A stretch of 64,000 bases of DNA from Candidatus Iainarchaeum andersonii SCGC AAA011-E11 (GCA_000402355.1 AQRS01000043.1:62001-126000); one strand, 5' to 3'. Shown: positions 1 through 8,521, counted from the stretch's first letter. Numbers and translations are program-made. The notes: generated from the letters alone by a model not told the origin.

Positions 1-1600
1 TAACGCGCACATTCTCAATCACGGCAACGGCAAGCTTCAAATCCAGTTCCTTGAGTTGGGGCGCAATTGAAACCCTTATGCTGCGCGCCTTGCCCTCGCG
101 CACCTCCTCCTTCGGAGCCTCGAGCTTCTGGAACAAAATTTCCTTTTTCCCTATTTTTGTCCCCGCCTTGAGAAGATTGAATTTCGCATCATTCAAAGAG
201 CCGAGGGGAACGTTCAATTGCGCGGAAATTTTTTCCGCCGAACCCGGCATGAACGGGGAAACGAGGATTGCAATAATGCGCAGCGAGTCCAAAAGAGAGT
301 AAAGCGTTTCCTCCAAAGCTTTTCCCTTGAGCTTCCACGGCTCCTTCTCGTTCACGAAGCGGTTGCATGCCGTCACGAAAGAAAAAATTTCGGCAAGCGC
401 ATTGTGAACCTCGAGCTTCTCCATGAAGGAGCCGATTTTTTCCAGATTGAGCTGCTTCGCGAGCGCCTCACTCGTTTTTGCCTTCGGAACCGTTCCGTCG
501 AGCCTTGTTTCGGTAAGGGTTAAAGTGCGCTGCAGCAGATTCCCCAAAGAATTCGCTAGCTCTGAGTTATGGCGTTCAACCATTGCCGCAACCGAGAAAT
601 TGCCGTCCTCGCCCATCGGAATCTCCCGGAGAAGGTAGTAGCGCGCGGAATCCGCGCCGTACTTTTCAACGAGTTGTACAGGGTCGATTACGTTCCCAGT
701 GGATTTCGACATTTTTTCGCCGTACGCGTCATTGATGAAGCCGTGCACAAAAATTTTCTTTGGGGGCTCTATTCCCGCGGAGAAAAGCATTATCGGCCAG
801 ATTACGGAATGGAACCACAGTATGTCCTTTCCGATTACGTGCATGTCCGCGGGCCAGAATTTTTTTGATTTCTCCGAAGAGTAATCTATTCCGGAAAGGT
901 AATTGAGGAGCGCGTCAAACCAAACGTAAATCACGTGCTGCGGATTGTTTTTCAGCGGGATTCCCCAGTGAAAACTGGTACGTGAAACGCTCAAATCCCG
1001 CAGCCCCTCCTGGACACGGTTGATTATTTCCTGGCGCCTCTGCAGGGGAAAAATGAATCCCGGGTTTTTTTCTACAAACTCGAGCCACTTCGAGGCGTAA
1101 TTGTTCATTTTGAAAAAATAGCTCTCCTCCTTCAAAAGGGCCGGCCTTGTCATGTGCACGGGGCACAAACCGGAGTCAAGCTCCTTTTCAAGGTAAAACC
1201 TTTCGCACCCGTTGCAGTAAAGGCCTTCATACTCGCCCAAATAAATGTCGCCCTTTTCGAGCACGCGCTGGAAAATGGTTTGGCAAATCATTTCATGCTT
1301 TCCATCTGTGGTGCGGATGAAATTATCATAGGAAATGCCCCATTTGGCGCAGAGTTCCTTGAAGTATTTCACCTGCGCATCGACAAAAGGCTTCGGCTCC
1401 TTGCCAGCTTTTTCCGCGGCATCCTCGATTTTCTTGCCGTGCTCATCCGTCCCCGTGAGGAAAAAAACATCCTCGCCCTTCAGCCTATGCCACCGCGCGA
1501 GGCAGTCAGCAACGGTTTTCTCGTAAGCGTGGCCGAGATGCGGCTTGGAATTGGGATAGTCAATGGCAGTAGTGATGTAGAACTTGCCTTTTCCGCTCAT
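1..1600 (-). CDS. metG: Methionyl-tRNA synthetase (3' end beyond window)
   Basis: Charges tRNA-Met with methionine in the cytoplasm. The class I signature HLGH lies near the N-terminus (after ITTAIDYPNSKP), a zinc knuckle follows (YCNGCERFYLEKEL), and KMSKSTGNVIDP is encoded at about 681-715. The ATG at 1600 is preceded by a strong GGAGGTGA ribosome site. About 533 codons are visible and the gene runs off the left edge. The last visible part, after the anticodon-binding region, reads RSIRVSIAPQLKELDLKLAV, which does not obviously look like the usual EMAP-type tRNA-binding tail and may begin another domain. Identity is certain; only the C-terminal architecture is open. Confidence 0.97.
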   Translation of the reverse strand, partial: MSGKGKFYITTAIDYPNSKPHLGHAYEKTVADCLARWHRLKGEDVFFLTGTDEHGKKIEDAAEKAGKEPKPFVDAQVKYFKELCAKWGISYDNFIRTTDGKHEMICQTIFQRVLEKGDIYLGEYEGLYCNGCERFYLEKELDSGLCPVHMTRPALLKEESYFFKMNNYASKWLEFVEKNPGFIFPLQRRQEIINRVQEGLRDLSVSRTSFHWGIPLKNNPQHVIYVWFDALLNYLSGIDYSSEKSKKFWPADMHVIGKDILWFHSVIWPIMLFSAGIEPPKKIFVHGFINDAYGEKMSKSTGNVIDPVQLVEKYGADSARYYLLREIPMGEDGNFSVAAMVERHNSELANSLGNLLQRTLTLTETRLDGTVPKAKTSEALAKQLNLEKIGSFMEKLEVHNALAEIFSFVTACNRFVNEKEPWKLKGKALEETLYSLLDSLRIIAILVSPFMPGSAEKISAQLNVPLGSLNDAKFNLLKAGTKIGKKEILFQKLEAPKEEVREGKARSIRVSIAPQLKELDLKLAVAVIENVRV

Positions 1601-1607
1601 AGCCGCT

Positions 1608-1880
1608 TCACCTCCTTTCCAACCTTTCAAAATTCTCTTTTGTTTTAATCATGTCAGCTAACCTGTCTTTGTGCCTAATATAAGGTTTTATGAGGTTGAA
1701 AAGCTTTAATAGTGATTCTTTTTTGTTTACCTCAGTATGTCAGAAATCATTATTCGGGTGCTCATTTTTATAATAACCTAACCTAAAAGTACACTGAACT
1801 CCAAGAGATTCAAGCTTCTTGAAAGCTTGCTTCAACGTTTGATTAAAACTTAAATTATTAAAATGAATCAGGGCAGAAAC
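1608..1880 (-). pseudogene. Decayed homing-endonuclease-like fragment
   Basis: Read on the minus strand, this stretch gives a continuous protein-like frame (SFNQTLKQAFKKLESLGVQ, then FRLGYYKNEHPNNDF) interrupted by a TGA at 1740-1742. It resumes as HTEVNKKESLLKLFNLIKPY and ends NFERLERR before a TGA that overlaps the metG ribosome site. The KESLLKLFNLIKPYIRHKDRLADM style resembles the C-terminal half of LAGLIDADG homing endonucleases. There is no start codon context and no first LAGLIDADG motif, so it is a remnant. Family assignment is by eye only. Confidence 0.5.
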
Positions 1881-1884
1881 TTTT

Positions 1885-2208
1885 ATGGGGAATAATAAGT
1901 GGACTCTGAATCAAAAACTTGTAGCCCTAGGCATATTTGTAGCGATAATCGGAAATTTAATAAATTTAGGACTGTACTTCATAACAGAGTCCAAACAAAT
2001 AATTATTACCCAAGATATTGATAATTTAAAATCAAAAACTGCAGATATAGAGAAATTAAGGGCGACAGCAGCAGATATCGAATCTTTGAAAGCAAAAATA
2101 GCAGAAATAGAAGAACTAACTTTTACGGATACAAATATTAACTGCCCTTCAGGAACCGCCCCAGCAATAGGATTTGGTTGGACTGGAATAAAAAAAGAAT
2201 GTATATAA
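1885..2208 (+). CDS. Small membrane-anchored coiled-coil protein
   Basis: 107 residues: a short polar N-terminus, one hydrophobic segment (about residues 12-33, LVALGIFVAIIGNLINLGLY), then a heptad-like region with repeated AxIExL elements (about 45-78), and a short tail with two cysteines. Likely a single-pass membrane protein with a coiled-coil domain. It is AT-rich, lies on the strand opposite metG, and sits between two gene remnants, which suggests recently acquired DNA. I do not recognise a family. Confidence 0.5.
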   Translation: MGNNKWTLNQKLVALGIFVAIIGNLINLGLYFITESKQIIITQDIDNLKSKTADIEKLRATAADIESLKAKIAEIEELTFTDTNINCPSGTAPAIGFGWTGIKKECI

Positions 2209-2224
2209 TCCCAAACAGAAGAAG

Positions 2225-2290
2225 TCAAATCAAATTAAAGTTAGGATAATCTATAGCAGTTGTAATGTAGAAGGTATTGCTTTTGGACAT
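2225..2290 (-). pseudogene. Truncated second MetRS N-terminus
   Basis: The minus-strand frame from ATG 2290 reads MSKSNTFYITTAIDYPN and then FNLI and a stop. The first part matches the start of the intact metG 690 bp away (MSGKGKFYITTAIDYPN), including the invariant YITTAIDYPN that precedes the HIGH motif. Most nucleotide differences are at third codon positions, so this is a diverged homologue rather than a fresh duplication. It ends just before the HLGH motif would begin and cannot be functional. Confidence 0.75.
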
Positions 2291-2479
2291 GCAATGAATA
2301 TGCCGGAATTTTTATTTAAAGGCAACTGGGCCGCAACAAAAATGCTGAAAGGAATAATTGAAAACGAACTTGGGGAAAAACGTTGTGAAGGCATTCTCAC
2401 AGCAGGCATGAAAACCAAAACTTATGCGCCCCTGATTCAGTTTCCTGATTTTTTTCCGCGAAAAAGTTCCGAAACCTAA

Positions 2480-2847
2480 GGAAGAGTTCTTAATTAGTTC
2501 AGAGGGATACTTGTTATAGAAAATAAAATTTCCCAATGCGAATTTCAGCAATACGGGGTTTTGGCTTTTTCTTGGTGGGAAAGGCAGGAACCGCAGCAAA
2601 CCAGGGCTTGTGAAGCAGCGAACGCCCCGCACTGCAAAAAGTAAAGCAGCGAGCGGTAGCGAGCCAAGTTCATGCTGGCGCAAGACCTATCAAGTACCAT
2701 TGGCACGAAGATAGGGCGCTTTCCGGCCGCTGGCTCGCGGTGCAATGGTTAGTGTCCCGCTTTGCGGGACCAAGGCCCTGCAAAGCAGGGGCTGTCGCTC
2801 CCAACCGGCGAAAGGGTTGCCCGCAGCGGCAACCAGCCTTCGGAGCG
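2480..2847. repeat. GC-rich palindromic intergenic region
   Basis: No convincing gene is seen here. The stretch is GC-rich and full of short perfect hairpins: GTCCCGC-ttt-GCGGGAC (about 2754-2770), CCCTGC-aaa-GCAGGG (about 2774-2788), and a longer-range pairing of ACCATTGGCAC with GTGCAATGGT (one bulge). The composition differs sharply from the AT-rich scar on its left. It may be a structured RNA or a REP-like spacer; I could not match it to tRNA, SRP RNA or RNase P RNA. Confidence 0.4.
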
Positions 2848-2875
2848 CTTTTAAAAGGCAAAAAAACAGTGTTTA
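2846..2875 (+). promoter_or_regulatory. MCM promoter (TATA box)
   Basis: The TATA-like CTTTTAAAAGG at about 2848-2858 lies roughly 25 bases ahead of the GTG at 2876. This spacing would give a leaderless or near-leaderless mcm transcript. Confidence 0.5.
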
Positions 2876-5800
2876 GTGGGGAAAAGCATGTACGAGGAAA
2901 AGGTGCGCGAGGATAATCCCTTTGTCGAGAAATTCGAATTGTTCCTGAAGAACAGGTGCATGAAGGACATAGAAAGGCTCGTGGGCGAGTACCCGCAAAA
3001 AAGAAGCCTTCTCGTTGATTTCAAGGAACTCGAACATTATGACTTCGAGCTTGCCGATGAACTGCTGGTTAATCCTGACGTCTGCCTTGAGGCCGCACAA
3101 TTGGCAATCAAGAACATTGATGTTCCAATGCTCGAGGTCGAGGAATTTTCCCCGCACATACGCATATTCAATTTGCCAGAAGAAAAACAGCCGCTCCTCA
3201 TGGACATTAGTTCCTCGCACATTGGAAAACTCATCAGTGTCGAGGGCGTAATAAGGCAAGTTACGGATGTGCTGCCCAAATTAAAGTTCGCGACCTGGCA
3301 CTGCGCGCGCTGTGACGCAACCTACAAGGTTCCGCAGACCAAGAACATGCCAAAGACGCCTTCAATGTGCAGCGAATGCAAGAACAGGACATTCAACCTT
3401 GACGAGGAAACAAGCGATTTTGGCGATTACCAGAAAATACAGATACAGGAACCCCTTGAAGCCATAAAGGGAAGCGAGCAGGCAATAACCCTCAACATTG
3501 ATGTGAGTGATGATCTCGTGAACAAGGTTGCCCCGGGGGACAGGACAAGAATAACCGGAATAATACGCCTTTCCCCGCCGAAAGAAAAGAAAATAGTTTA
3601 CGGCAGGTATCTCGAGGCGATTCACATCGAGGAAACTGCAAAAGAATTCGAGGAAGTCGAAATATCAAAGGAAGAGGAGGAAGAAATAATCAAGCTCGCG
3701 AAGCGCGATGACGTTTATGAACAACTGATTCAAAGCATTGCGCCGCACATCTACGGCCACGAAATAATGAAAGAATCAATCGCGCTCCAATTATTCGGGG
3801 GAGTGAAAAAGCTTCTGCCCAACGCCCAGCAGGTAAGGGGAAACATACACATACTTCTCGTAGGGGATCCGGGAATGGCGAAATGCGTTTCGGGGGATAC
3901 GAAAATACTTTTGAGTGACGGTTCGCTTAAAAGAATGGATGAATTTGTAAATGGATTTTTGGCACAGAATGAAAACAAACAGCTTGATGATGGCGTGTGC
4001 TGCGAAGCCGATTGTGAGATACCGGTTATGGATGATAACGGAAAAATAGTTTTTTCAAAAATAGTGAGGGCTTTCAAGAGGAAACCAATTGAAATGTTTG
4101 AGGTAAGTACAAGAAGCGGGAAAAAAATACGAGTTACACATACGCACCCATTTTTCCTGCCTTACAAAGGAAAAGTAAAGGCTGTTTCCGCAAACTACCT
4201 TGACACAAATGATTACATTGCACTTCCAAGGAAACTGAAATTAAAAGGGGAAACCCAAAAACTTGAAGCGCCTGAAAAAGGAAAAACCAATGCAATCAAA
4301 ATAAGGGTTCCGGAAACACTGAATGAGGAAACTGCAAGGTTTATGGGATATTTCTGCGCAGAAGGTTACTCAGAGAAAACCAAATCAACAGTTGAAATAA
4401 GATTCACAAACTCGGATGAGGAAGTGTTGAATGATTTTTGCAGAATAAGCCGGAAACAGTTCGGAGTTGAACCTCAATTGGTTGAAAGAAACGGAAGCAC
4501 TGAAGTGAGGGTGAGCGGTGTTGAACTTGGAAGCCTTCTGATGAAGAACGCACCCGGTATACTGGAAAAGTCCTTCCGCAAGAACGTCCCTGAAAAAATA
4601 CTGAAAAGTCCGCCCAGCATCAAGAAAGAATTTTTGAGGGGCTACTTTGAGGGCGAAGGGCACGTAAGGAAAGACGAGAGAATGATTGAGGTGGTGAGTG
4701 CAAGCACGGTGTTGGTTGAAAATATACAACAAATGCTGCTCGAATTCGGCATTATTAGCCTAAAAGAAGAAGGGGAAAGATACGCAGCAAACACACAGAA
4801 AAAAACCAGAAGAAAATATCAAAGAATCAGGATAGGTGGCTTGTTTGCGGTAAAGTTTGCAAAGGAAATAGGTTTTATCACCCAAAGGAAAAACAATGCA
4901 CTGAAACAATTTGTAACCACTGAAAAGGCCACGAACACAAACATTGATGTCGTTCCAAACATGTCCGTTGAACTGAAAAAAGCAAGGCTTGGACTTGGGT
5001 TAAGCCAGTTCGAAATAGGCGTTCCACGATCCACCTTTCAGCACTTTGAAAGGGGAGACAGAATGCCAAGCAAACAGGCACTCCAAAAAATTGCGCTTAC
5101 CCTAATTAAGGAATTTGAAGAAAAAAGCATTTATGACAATGAAGTACAGGCAGCTGTGCTCAACATCCACAAACAGGCATTCTCGGAAATATTCTGGGAC
5201 AAAGTGGAAAAAATAAAGAAAATTGAAAACGAGGAATGGATTTATGATGTTGAGGTCGAAAAATTCCACAACTTCATATCAAACGGAATAATATCCCACA
5301 ACTCGGCAATCCTGAAAGCAACGGACGCAATCGCGCCTAAATCAATTTACGTGGCGGGAAAATCGGCTTCAGGAGCAGGCCTTTCCGCAACAGCCGTGAA
5401 AGATGAATTCGGGGAAGGAGGCTGGACACTAAAAGCAGGCGCACTTGTTCTCGCTTCAGGCGGAATGGTAATGGTGGATGAATTCGACAAAATGGAGCCG
5501 GAAGACAGGAGCGCAATGCACGAGGCGCTCGAGCAGCAAACCGTAAGTGTAGCCAAGGCAGGAATCATAGCGAAATTCAAGGCCGACACAACAGTGCTTG
5601 CGGCCGCAAACCCCAAATACTCGAGGTTCGACCCTTACCAGCCTTTCATTGAGCAAATAAATTTGCCGGCAACACTCATAAGCAGGTTCGACCTGTTCTT
5701 CATGATCCGGGATGTCCTTGACAGGACAAAAGACCAGGAGATTGCGGACCACATAATCAAGAGCCACAGGGCCGGGGAAATGAACCTGCAGAGGCTCAAG

Positions 5801-6394
5801 AAAGGGGGCGGAAAAAAAAGCGCGGAGCTCGAAAAGCTCGAGGAATTAATAACCCCGAAAATCAGCGGAGAGCTCCTCAAAAAATTCATTTCATACGCGC
5901 GCCAAAAAATATTCCCCATACTTACCGAAGAATCCATGAAGGAAATATCGGATTTTTACATTGCATTGCGCGACCAGGGAAGAAAGGAGGGCGCATATGC
6001 GGCAACGCACAGGCAGCTCGAGGGAATAATAAGATTGTCCGAAGCGAGCGCGCGCGTAAGGCTCAGCGACGCGGTTGAAAGGAACGATGTTGAAAGGGCG
6101 ATAAGGCTGGTAAAAACATCGCTGCAGGACCTTGTTACCGACCCCGAAACCGGAAAAATCGACATCGACATCATTACTTCCGGCCAAACGCACACAACGC
6201 TCTCAAACCTCAAGAAAATTTTGGGATTAATCAGGGAGAAGGCAAAGGAAGTCGACATGATTTCCATCGAGGAAATAATCGGCGAGGCAAAAACGTTCGG
6301 AATAGAAAAGGACAAGGCCCGCGACCTTTTATCCAAGCTTCAGCAGAGCGGCGACATTTACTCGCCAAAGCACGGATTCTACAAACCGACGTGA
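2876..6394 (+). CDS. mcm: MCM replicative helicase with intein
   Basis: The 3'-5' replicative DNA helicase, an AAA+ hexamer acting with GINS and primase (encoded at 44.6-47.8 kb). The N-terminal domain contains a zinc site (CARCDATYK and CSECKNRTF). The AAA+ core has Walker A GDPGMAK, split after the Lys by an intein, then Walker B GGMVMVDEFDKM, sensor 1 LAAANPKYSRFDP and the arginine finger region SRFDLFF. A C-terminal winged helix follows. Without the intein the protein is about 699 residues, normal for archaeal MCM. The frame opens at GTG 2876; an ATG at 2888 behind GTGGGG is an equally possible start. Confidence 0.97.
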   Translation: MGKSMYEEKVREDNPFVEKFELFLKNRCMKDIERLVGEYPQKRSLLVDFKELEHYDFELADELLVNPDVCLEAAQLAIKNIDVPMLEVEEFSPHIRIFNLPEEKQPLLMDISSSHIGKLISVEGVIRQVTDVLPKLKFATWHCARCDATYKVPQTKNMPKTPSMCSECKNRTFNLDEETSDFGDYQKIQIQEPLEAIKGSEQAITLNIDVSDDLVNKVAPGDRTRITGIIRLSPPKEKKIVYGRYLEAIHIEETAKEFEEVEISKEEEEEIIKLAKRDDVYEQLIQSIAPHIYGHEIMKESIALQLFGGVKKLLPNAQQVRGNIHILLVGDPGMAKCVSGDTKILLSDGSLKRMDEFVNGFLAQNENKQLDDGVCCEADCEIPVMDDNGKIVFSKIVRAFKRKPIEMFEVSTRSGKKIRVTHTHPFFLPYKGKVKAVSANYLDTNDYIALPRKLKLKGETQKLEAPEKGKTNAIKIRVPETLNEETARFMGYFCAEGYSEKTKSTVEIRFTNSDEEVLNDFCRISRKQFGVEPQLVERNGSTEVRVSGVELGSLLMKNAPGILEKSFRKNVPEKILKSPPSIKKEFLRGYFEGEGHVRKDERMIEVVSASTVLVENIQQMLLEFGIISLKEEGERYAANTQKKTRRKYQRIRIGGLFAVKFAKEIGFITQRKNNALKQFVTTEKATNTNIDVVPNMSVELKKARLGLGLSQFEIGVPRSTFQHFERGDRMPSKQALQKIALTLIKEFEEKSIYDNEVQAAVLNIHKQAFSEIFWDKVEKIKKIENEEWIYDVEVEKFHNFISNGIISHNSAILKATDAIAPKSIYVAGKSASGAGLSATAVKDEFGEGGWTLKAGALVLASGGMVMVDEFDKMEPEDRSAMHEALEQQTVSVAKAGIIAKFKADTTVLAAANPKYSRFDPYQPFIEQINLPATLISRFDLFFMIRDVLDRTKDQEIADHIIKSHRAGEMNLQRLKKGGGKKSAELEKLEELITPKISGELLKKFISYARQKIFPILTEESMKEISDFYIALRDQGRKEGAYAATHRQLEGIIRLSEASARVRLSDAVERNDVERAIRLVKTSLQDLVTDPETGKIDIDIITSGQTHTTLSNLKKILGLIREKAKEVDMISIEEIIGEAKTFGIEKDKARDLLSKLQQSGDIYSPKHGFYKPT
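3884..5302 (+). mobile_element. MCM intein with LAGLIDADG nuclease and HTH
   Basis: 473 residues inserted between the Walker A lysine and the next Ser of MCM. It starts with the nucleophile Cys (CVSGDTKILL), has block B (RVTHTHPFF), and ends with block F/G (YDVEVEKFHNF, GIISHN) followed by Ser as the +1 residue, so all splicing residues are present. Two LAGLIDADG-type helices (ETARFMGYFCAEGY and FLRGYFEGEGHV) each carry an acidic residue, so the endonuclease may be active. Between nuclease and C-terminal splicing blocks lies an XRE-like helix-turn-helix (LGLSQFEIGVPRSTFQHFER). The Walker A site of MCM is a known intein site. Confidence 0.93.
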
Positions 6395-6417
6395 AACCTG
6401 AACAAGGGGGCAGCTAA

Positions 6418-6651
6418 TTGAAAATAACTGAGTCATTTCACTGGTCAAAAAGGAAAAAACACAGGAAAAATATCGAAGAATACATGATAGAATATGCCAT
6501 CAGAAACTCGAATCACGCAAGGGACAAGGACCACTAAAACGCCCTGAACGCAGTTGCTAAAATACCGCAAACAGGGAAAAAATTGAAGGTTGTGTTCCGC
6601 AAAACAGGAGAAGACGAGATAAAATTAATAACTGCATTTTACATAGATTAA
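6418..6651 (+). pseudogene. DUF4258-like toxin, broken by a stop codon
   Basis: A TTG-started frame reads ITESFHWSKRKKHRKNIEEY, IEYAIRNSNHARDKDH, then TAA at 6535-6537, and continues in the same frame to ALNAVAKIPQTGKKLKVVFR and a TAA at 6649-6651. The pattern (HW/HS start, IEYAI, KTGKKLKVVFRK, IKLITAFYID) resembles the DUF4258 family of small toxin-like proteins. The stop overlaps the ATG of the next gene (TAATG), as in toxin-antitoxin operons. One nonsense codon at position 40 inactivates it unless it is read through. Confidence 0.6.
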
Positions 6652-6878
6652 TGGTGAAGAGAATGAAAACAACGAAAAAGGAAAGCTGGTACGACAAGGA
6701 AGAGGATATAATAGGTGTACAGCTGCTTGATGGAAAATACTGGAAAAGCATAGAGTTGTCCAATGGAATAGTAATAGACGTTTCTGAAGATGGCAAAATC
6801 ATTGGAATAGAAATACCAAATGCCAAAAAAGTGTTTTCTGGGGAAGCAAAAAAAGTTCTCCAAAAAGCAACCGCATAA
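6651..6878 (+). CDS. DUF2283 family antitoxin-like protein
   Basis: 75 residues matching the DUF2283 pattern: WYDKEEDIIGVQL, then SIELSNGIVIDVSEDGKI and IIGIEIPNAKKV. DUF2283 proteins often sit beside DUF4258 proteins and are thought to be antitoxins. Here the gene overlaps the stop of a DUF4258-like pseudogene by one base, so it was once translationally coupled to it. An internal ATG at 6663 is an alternative start. It is intact although its partner is broken. Confidence 0.75.
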   Translation: MVKRMKTTKKESWYDKEEDIIGVQLLDGKYWKSIELSNGIVIDVSEDGKIIGIEIPNAKKVFSGEAKKVLQKATA

Positions 6879-6947
6879 GACCTTTGATTCGGCAATAACT
6901 CATAGCCCATTTAAATTATTTTCGGAATTCCTGAAGTACGGTTCCGA

Positions 6948-7148
6948 ATGAAGTGCGCGCAGTGCGGGAACACCGCAACCAAAATCAATTCCAAGGGAAT
7001 TCCGGTCTGCTCACAGCACCTCAAAACAAAGTTCTCGGCGCCGAAGTGCCCGAACTGCGGGATAGAAATGAAAATCCGCGAAGGAAAATACGGCAAATTC
7101 TGGGGATGTGTGGCATTCCCCATGTGCGACGGAATAAGGAAACTGTAA
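6948..7148 (+). CDS. Topoisomerase-type zinc-ribbon protein
   Basis: 66 residues. The N-terminal half has CAQC and a CSQH-type pair; the C-terminal half (CPNCGIEMKIREGKYGKFWGC through FPMC) is the C4 zinc finger found at the C-terminus of bacterial topoisomerase I (zf-C4_Topoisom), here free-standing. Likely a small nucleic-acid-binding protein. A TATA box (ATTTAAATTA) lies about 30 bases upstream. Confidence 0.75.
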   Translation: MKCAQCGNTATKINSKGIPVCSQHLKTKFSAPKCPNCGIEMKIREGKYGKFWGCVAFPMCDGIRKL

Positions 7149-7202
7149 TTGCGTTTAACACAAAAAGCGGTAATTAAAACTTTTCCCAAACCTAATTTGT
7201 GC

Positions 7203-7865
7203 ATGAGCATCAAGTCCAATTACGAATCAGTGAAAAAAGAAATAGCCCAAACCTGTACACGCGTGAGGCGCAGCCCGAAAGAAATAACTCTCGTGGCGGT
7301 CACTAAAAACGAGCCCGTGACGAAAATAATGGAAATCGTTTCTCTCGGCATTGAAGACATCGGCGAGAGCAAGGCGCAGGAACTCGAGGAAAAATACCCA
7401 GAACTCAAAAAACTAAAAGCGGAAATACACTTCATAGGCCATTTGCAGAGCAACAAGGTGAAACCGGTCGTTGAAATGGCGGACTACATACAAAGCGTTG
7501 ACTCGCTGAATTTGCTCAGGAAAATACATTACGCAGCCTTGGACATGGATAAGGTGCAGAACATCTTCCTGCAGGTGAACACTTCCGGAGAAAAACAGAA
7601 ATACGGGATGCCGCCGCACGGAGTCGAATCGCTTTTAACGACAATGAAAAATTTGCCTTACGGGAACGTGAAATTCATGGGCCTCATGACAATGGCGCCA
7701 CTCACGGAAAACGAGGAAACAATAAGGAACTGCTTCAAAACCCTTTTCGACATCAAGGAGCACCTGAATTTGCACCACCTCTCAATGGGAATGAGCAACG
7801 ACTTCAAAATCGCGATAGAGGAAGGCGCCACGGTGTTGAGGATTGGCAGGAAGCTTTTTGAATAA
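7203..7865 (+). CDS. YggS/PROSC family PLP-binding protein
   Basis: A 220-residue pyridoxal-phosphate homeostasis protein with an alanine-racemase-like TIM barrel. The PLP lysine lies in LVAVTKNEP, followed by the family signature HFIGHLQSNKVK, the phosphate-binding LSMGMSNDFKIAI and the terminal GATVLRIGRKLF. I chose ATG 7203 over the longer frame because a TATA box (TAATTAAAAC) lies about 25 bases before it, giving a leaderless transcript. The family balances cellular PLP and is not an active racemase. Confidence 0.92.
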   Translation: MSIKSNYESVKKEIAQTCTRVRRSPKEITLVAVTKNEPVTKIMEIVSLGIEDIGESKAQELEEKYPELKKLKAEIHFIGHLQSNKVKPVVEMADYIQSVDSLNLLRKIHYAALDMDKVQNIFLQVNTSGEKQKYGMPPHGVESLLTTMKNLPYGNVKFMGLMTMAPLTENEETIRNCFKTLFDIKEHLNLHHLSMGMSNDFKIAIEEGATVLRIGRKLFE

Positions 7866-7883
7866 AAGAAACCATTTTCTTTT

Positions 7884-8498
7884 ATGCCGCTTAGAAGAGG
7901 AAGTTATTGGTTCTCTGGAGCACCAAAAAAATCTGCTCGGGAAGTCAAGGTTGTTGTAGAGAGGGCGCCTTCTGGTAAAATGGCACCAAGAACAATTTTT
8001 GCGCACGAAAAGGGCGTAAAGATAGACTTGAAGCGCCTAAAAAGCAGGCACATCCAACTTGCGTTCCACATTCCGACAGAATATTTCAAAGAGCTTGTCA
8101 AAAAGGGACAATTCAAATACAAAGACGCAGGAGAAGCCATAGCACGCCTCAGAACACAGATATTTGAAATTGTTCCGAGTCACGGAGACCCAAACTTGGA
8201 AACGCACGGTTCAGTCATGACCCCAATATCGGCCTTCGAAAACGGCCAAGGACAATGCTTTGATAAAGCATCAATAATAGTTGGCATAGCGAGGGCAAAC
8301 GGATTTAAAGCAAGAATATTAGGCGGCATAAGTGCAAGGAAAGACATTGGCTGGTTTGGCCATAAAGAACATTATTGGGCTGAAATATATGATGGCACCC
8401 AATGGCAAGGAATAGATACCGTTTCGCCAAACATTATTTTTGACAAGAAAAAAATTAACTGGAAAAAAGTTGAGGTTCACGAAGAACACAAATTATAA
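7884..8498 (+). CDS. Transglutaminase-like cysteine peptidase-fold protein
   Basis: 204 residues. The Cys-His-Asp triad of the transglutaminase-like fold is visible: GQCFDKASIIVGIARANGFK (Cys), HYWAEIYDG (His) and WQGIDTV (Asp). The N-terminal 70 residues are basic (RRGSYWF, KVVVERAPSG) and resemble nothing I know. No signal peptide, so probably cytoplasmic. It follows yggS by 18 bases and may share its transcript. Substrate unknown; archaeal members are mostly uncharacterised. Confidence 0.78.
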   Translation: MPLRRGSYWFSGAPKKSAREVKVVVERAPSGKMAPRTIFAHEKGVKIDLKRLKSRHIQLAFHIPTEYFKELVKKGQFKYKDAGEAIARLRTQIFEIVPSHGDPNLETHGSVMTPISAFENGQGQCFDKASIIVGIARANGFKARILGGISARKDIGWFGHKEHYWAEIYDGTQWQGIDTVSPNIIFDKKKINWKKVEVHEEHKL

Positions 8499-8521
8499 TA
8501 ACTTTATGATACTCGCCATGA

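Noticed and set aside
2294..2479. 61-residue plus-strand frame between the MetRS remnant and the GC-rich spacer
   Set aside because: No ribosome site or promoter, no family resemblance, and the end runs into the repeat region; probably chance.
2730..2800. tRNA-like segment (GGTGCAATGGTTAG followed by GTCCCGCTTTGCGGGAC)
   Set aside because: The D-loop-like part looks right, but the anticodon loop lacks U33 and there is no T-loop TTCRA; not a functional tRNA.
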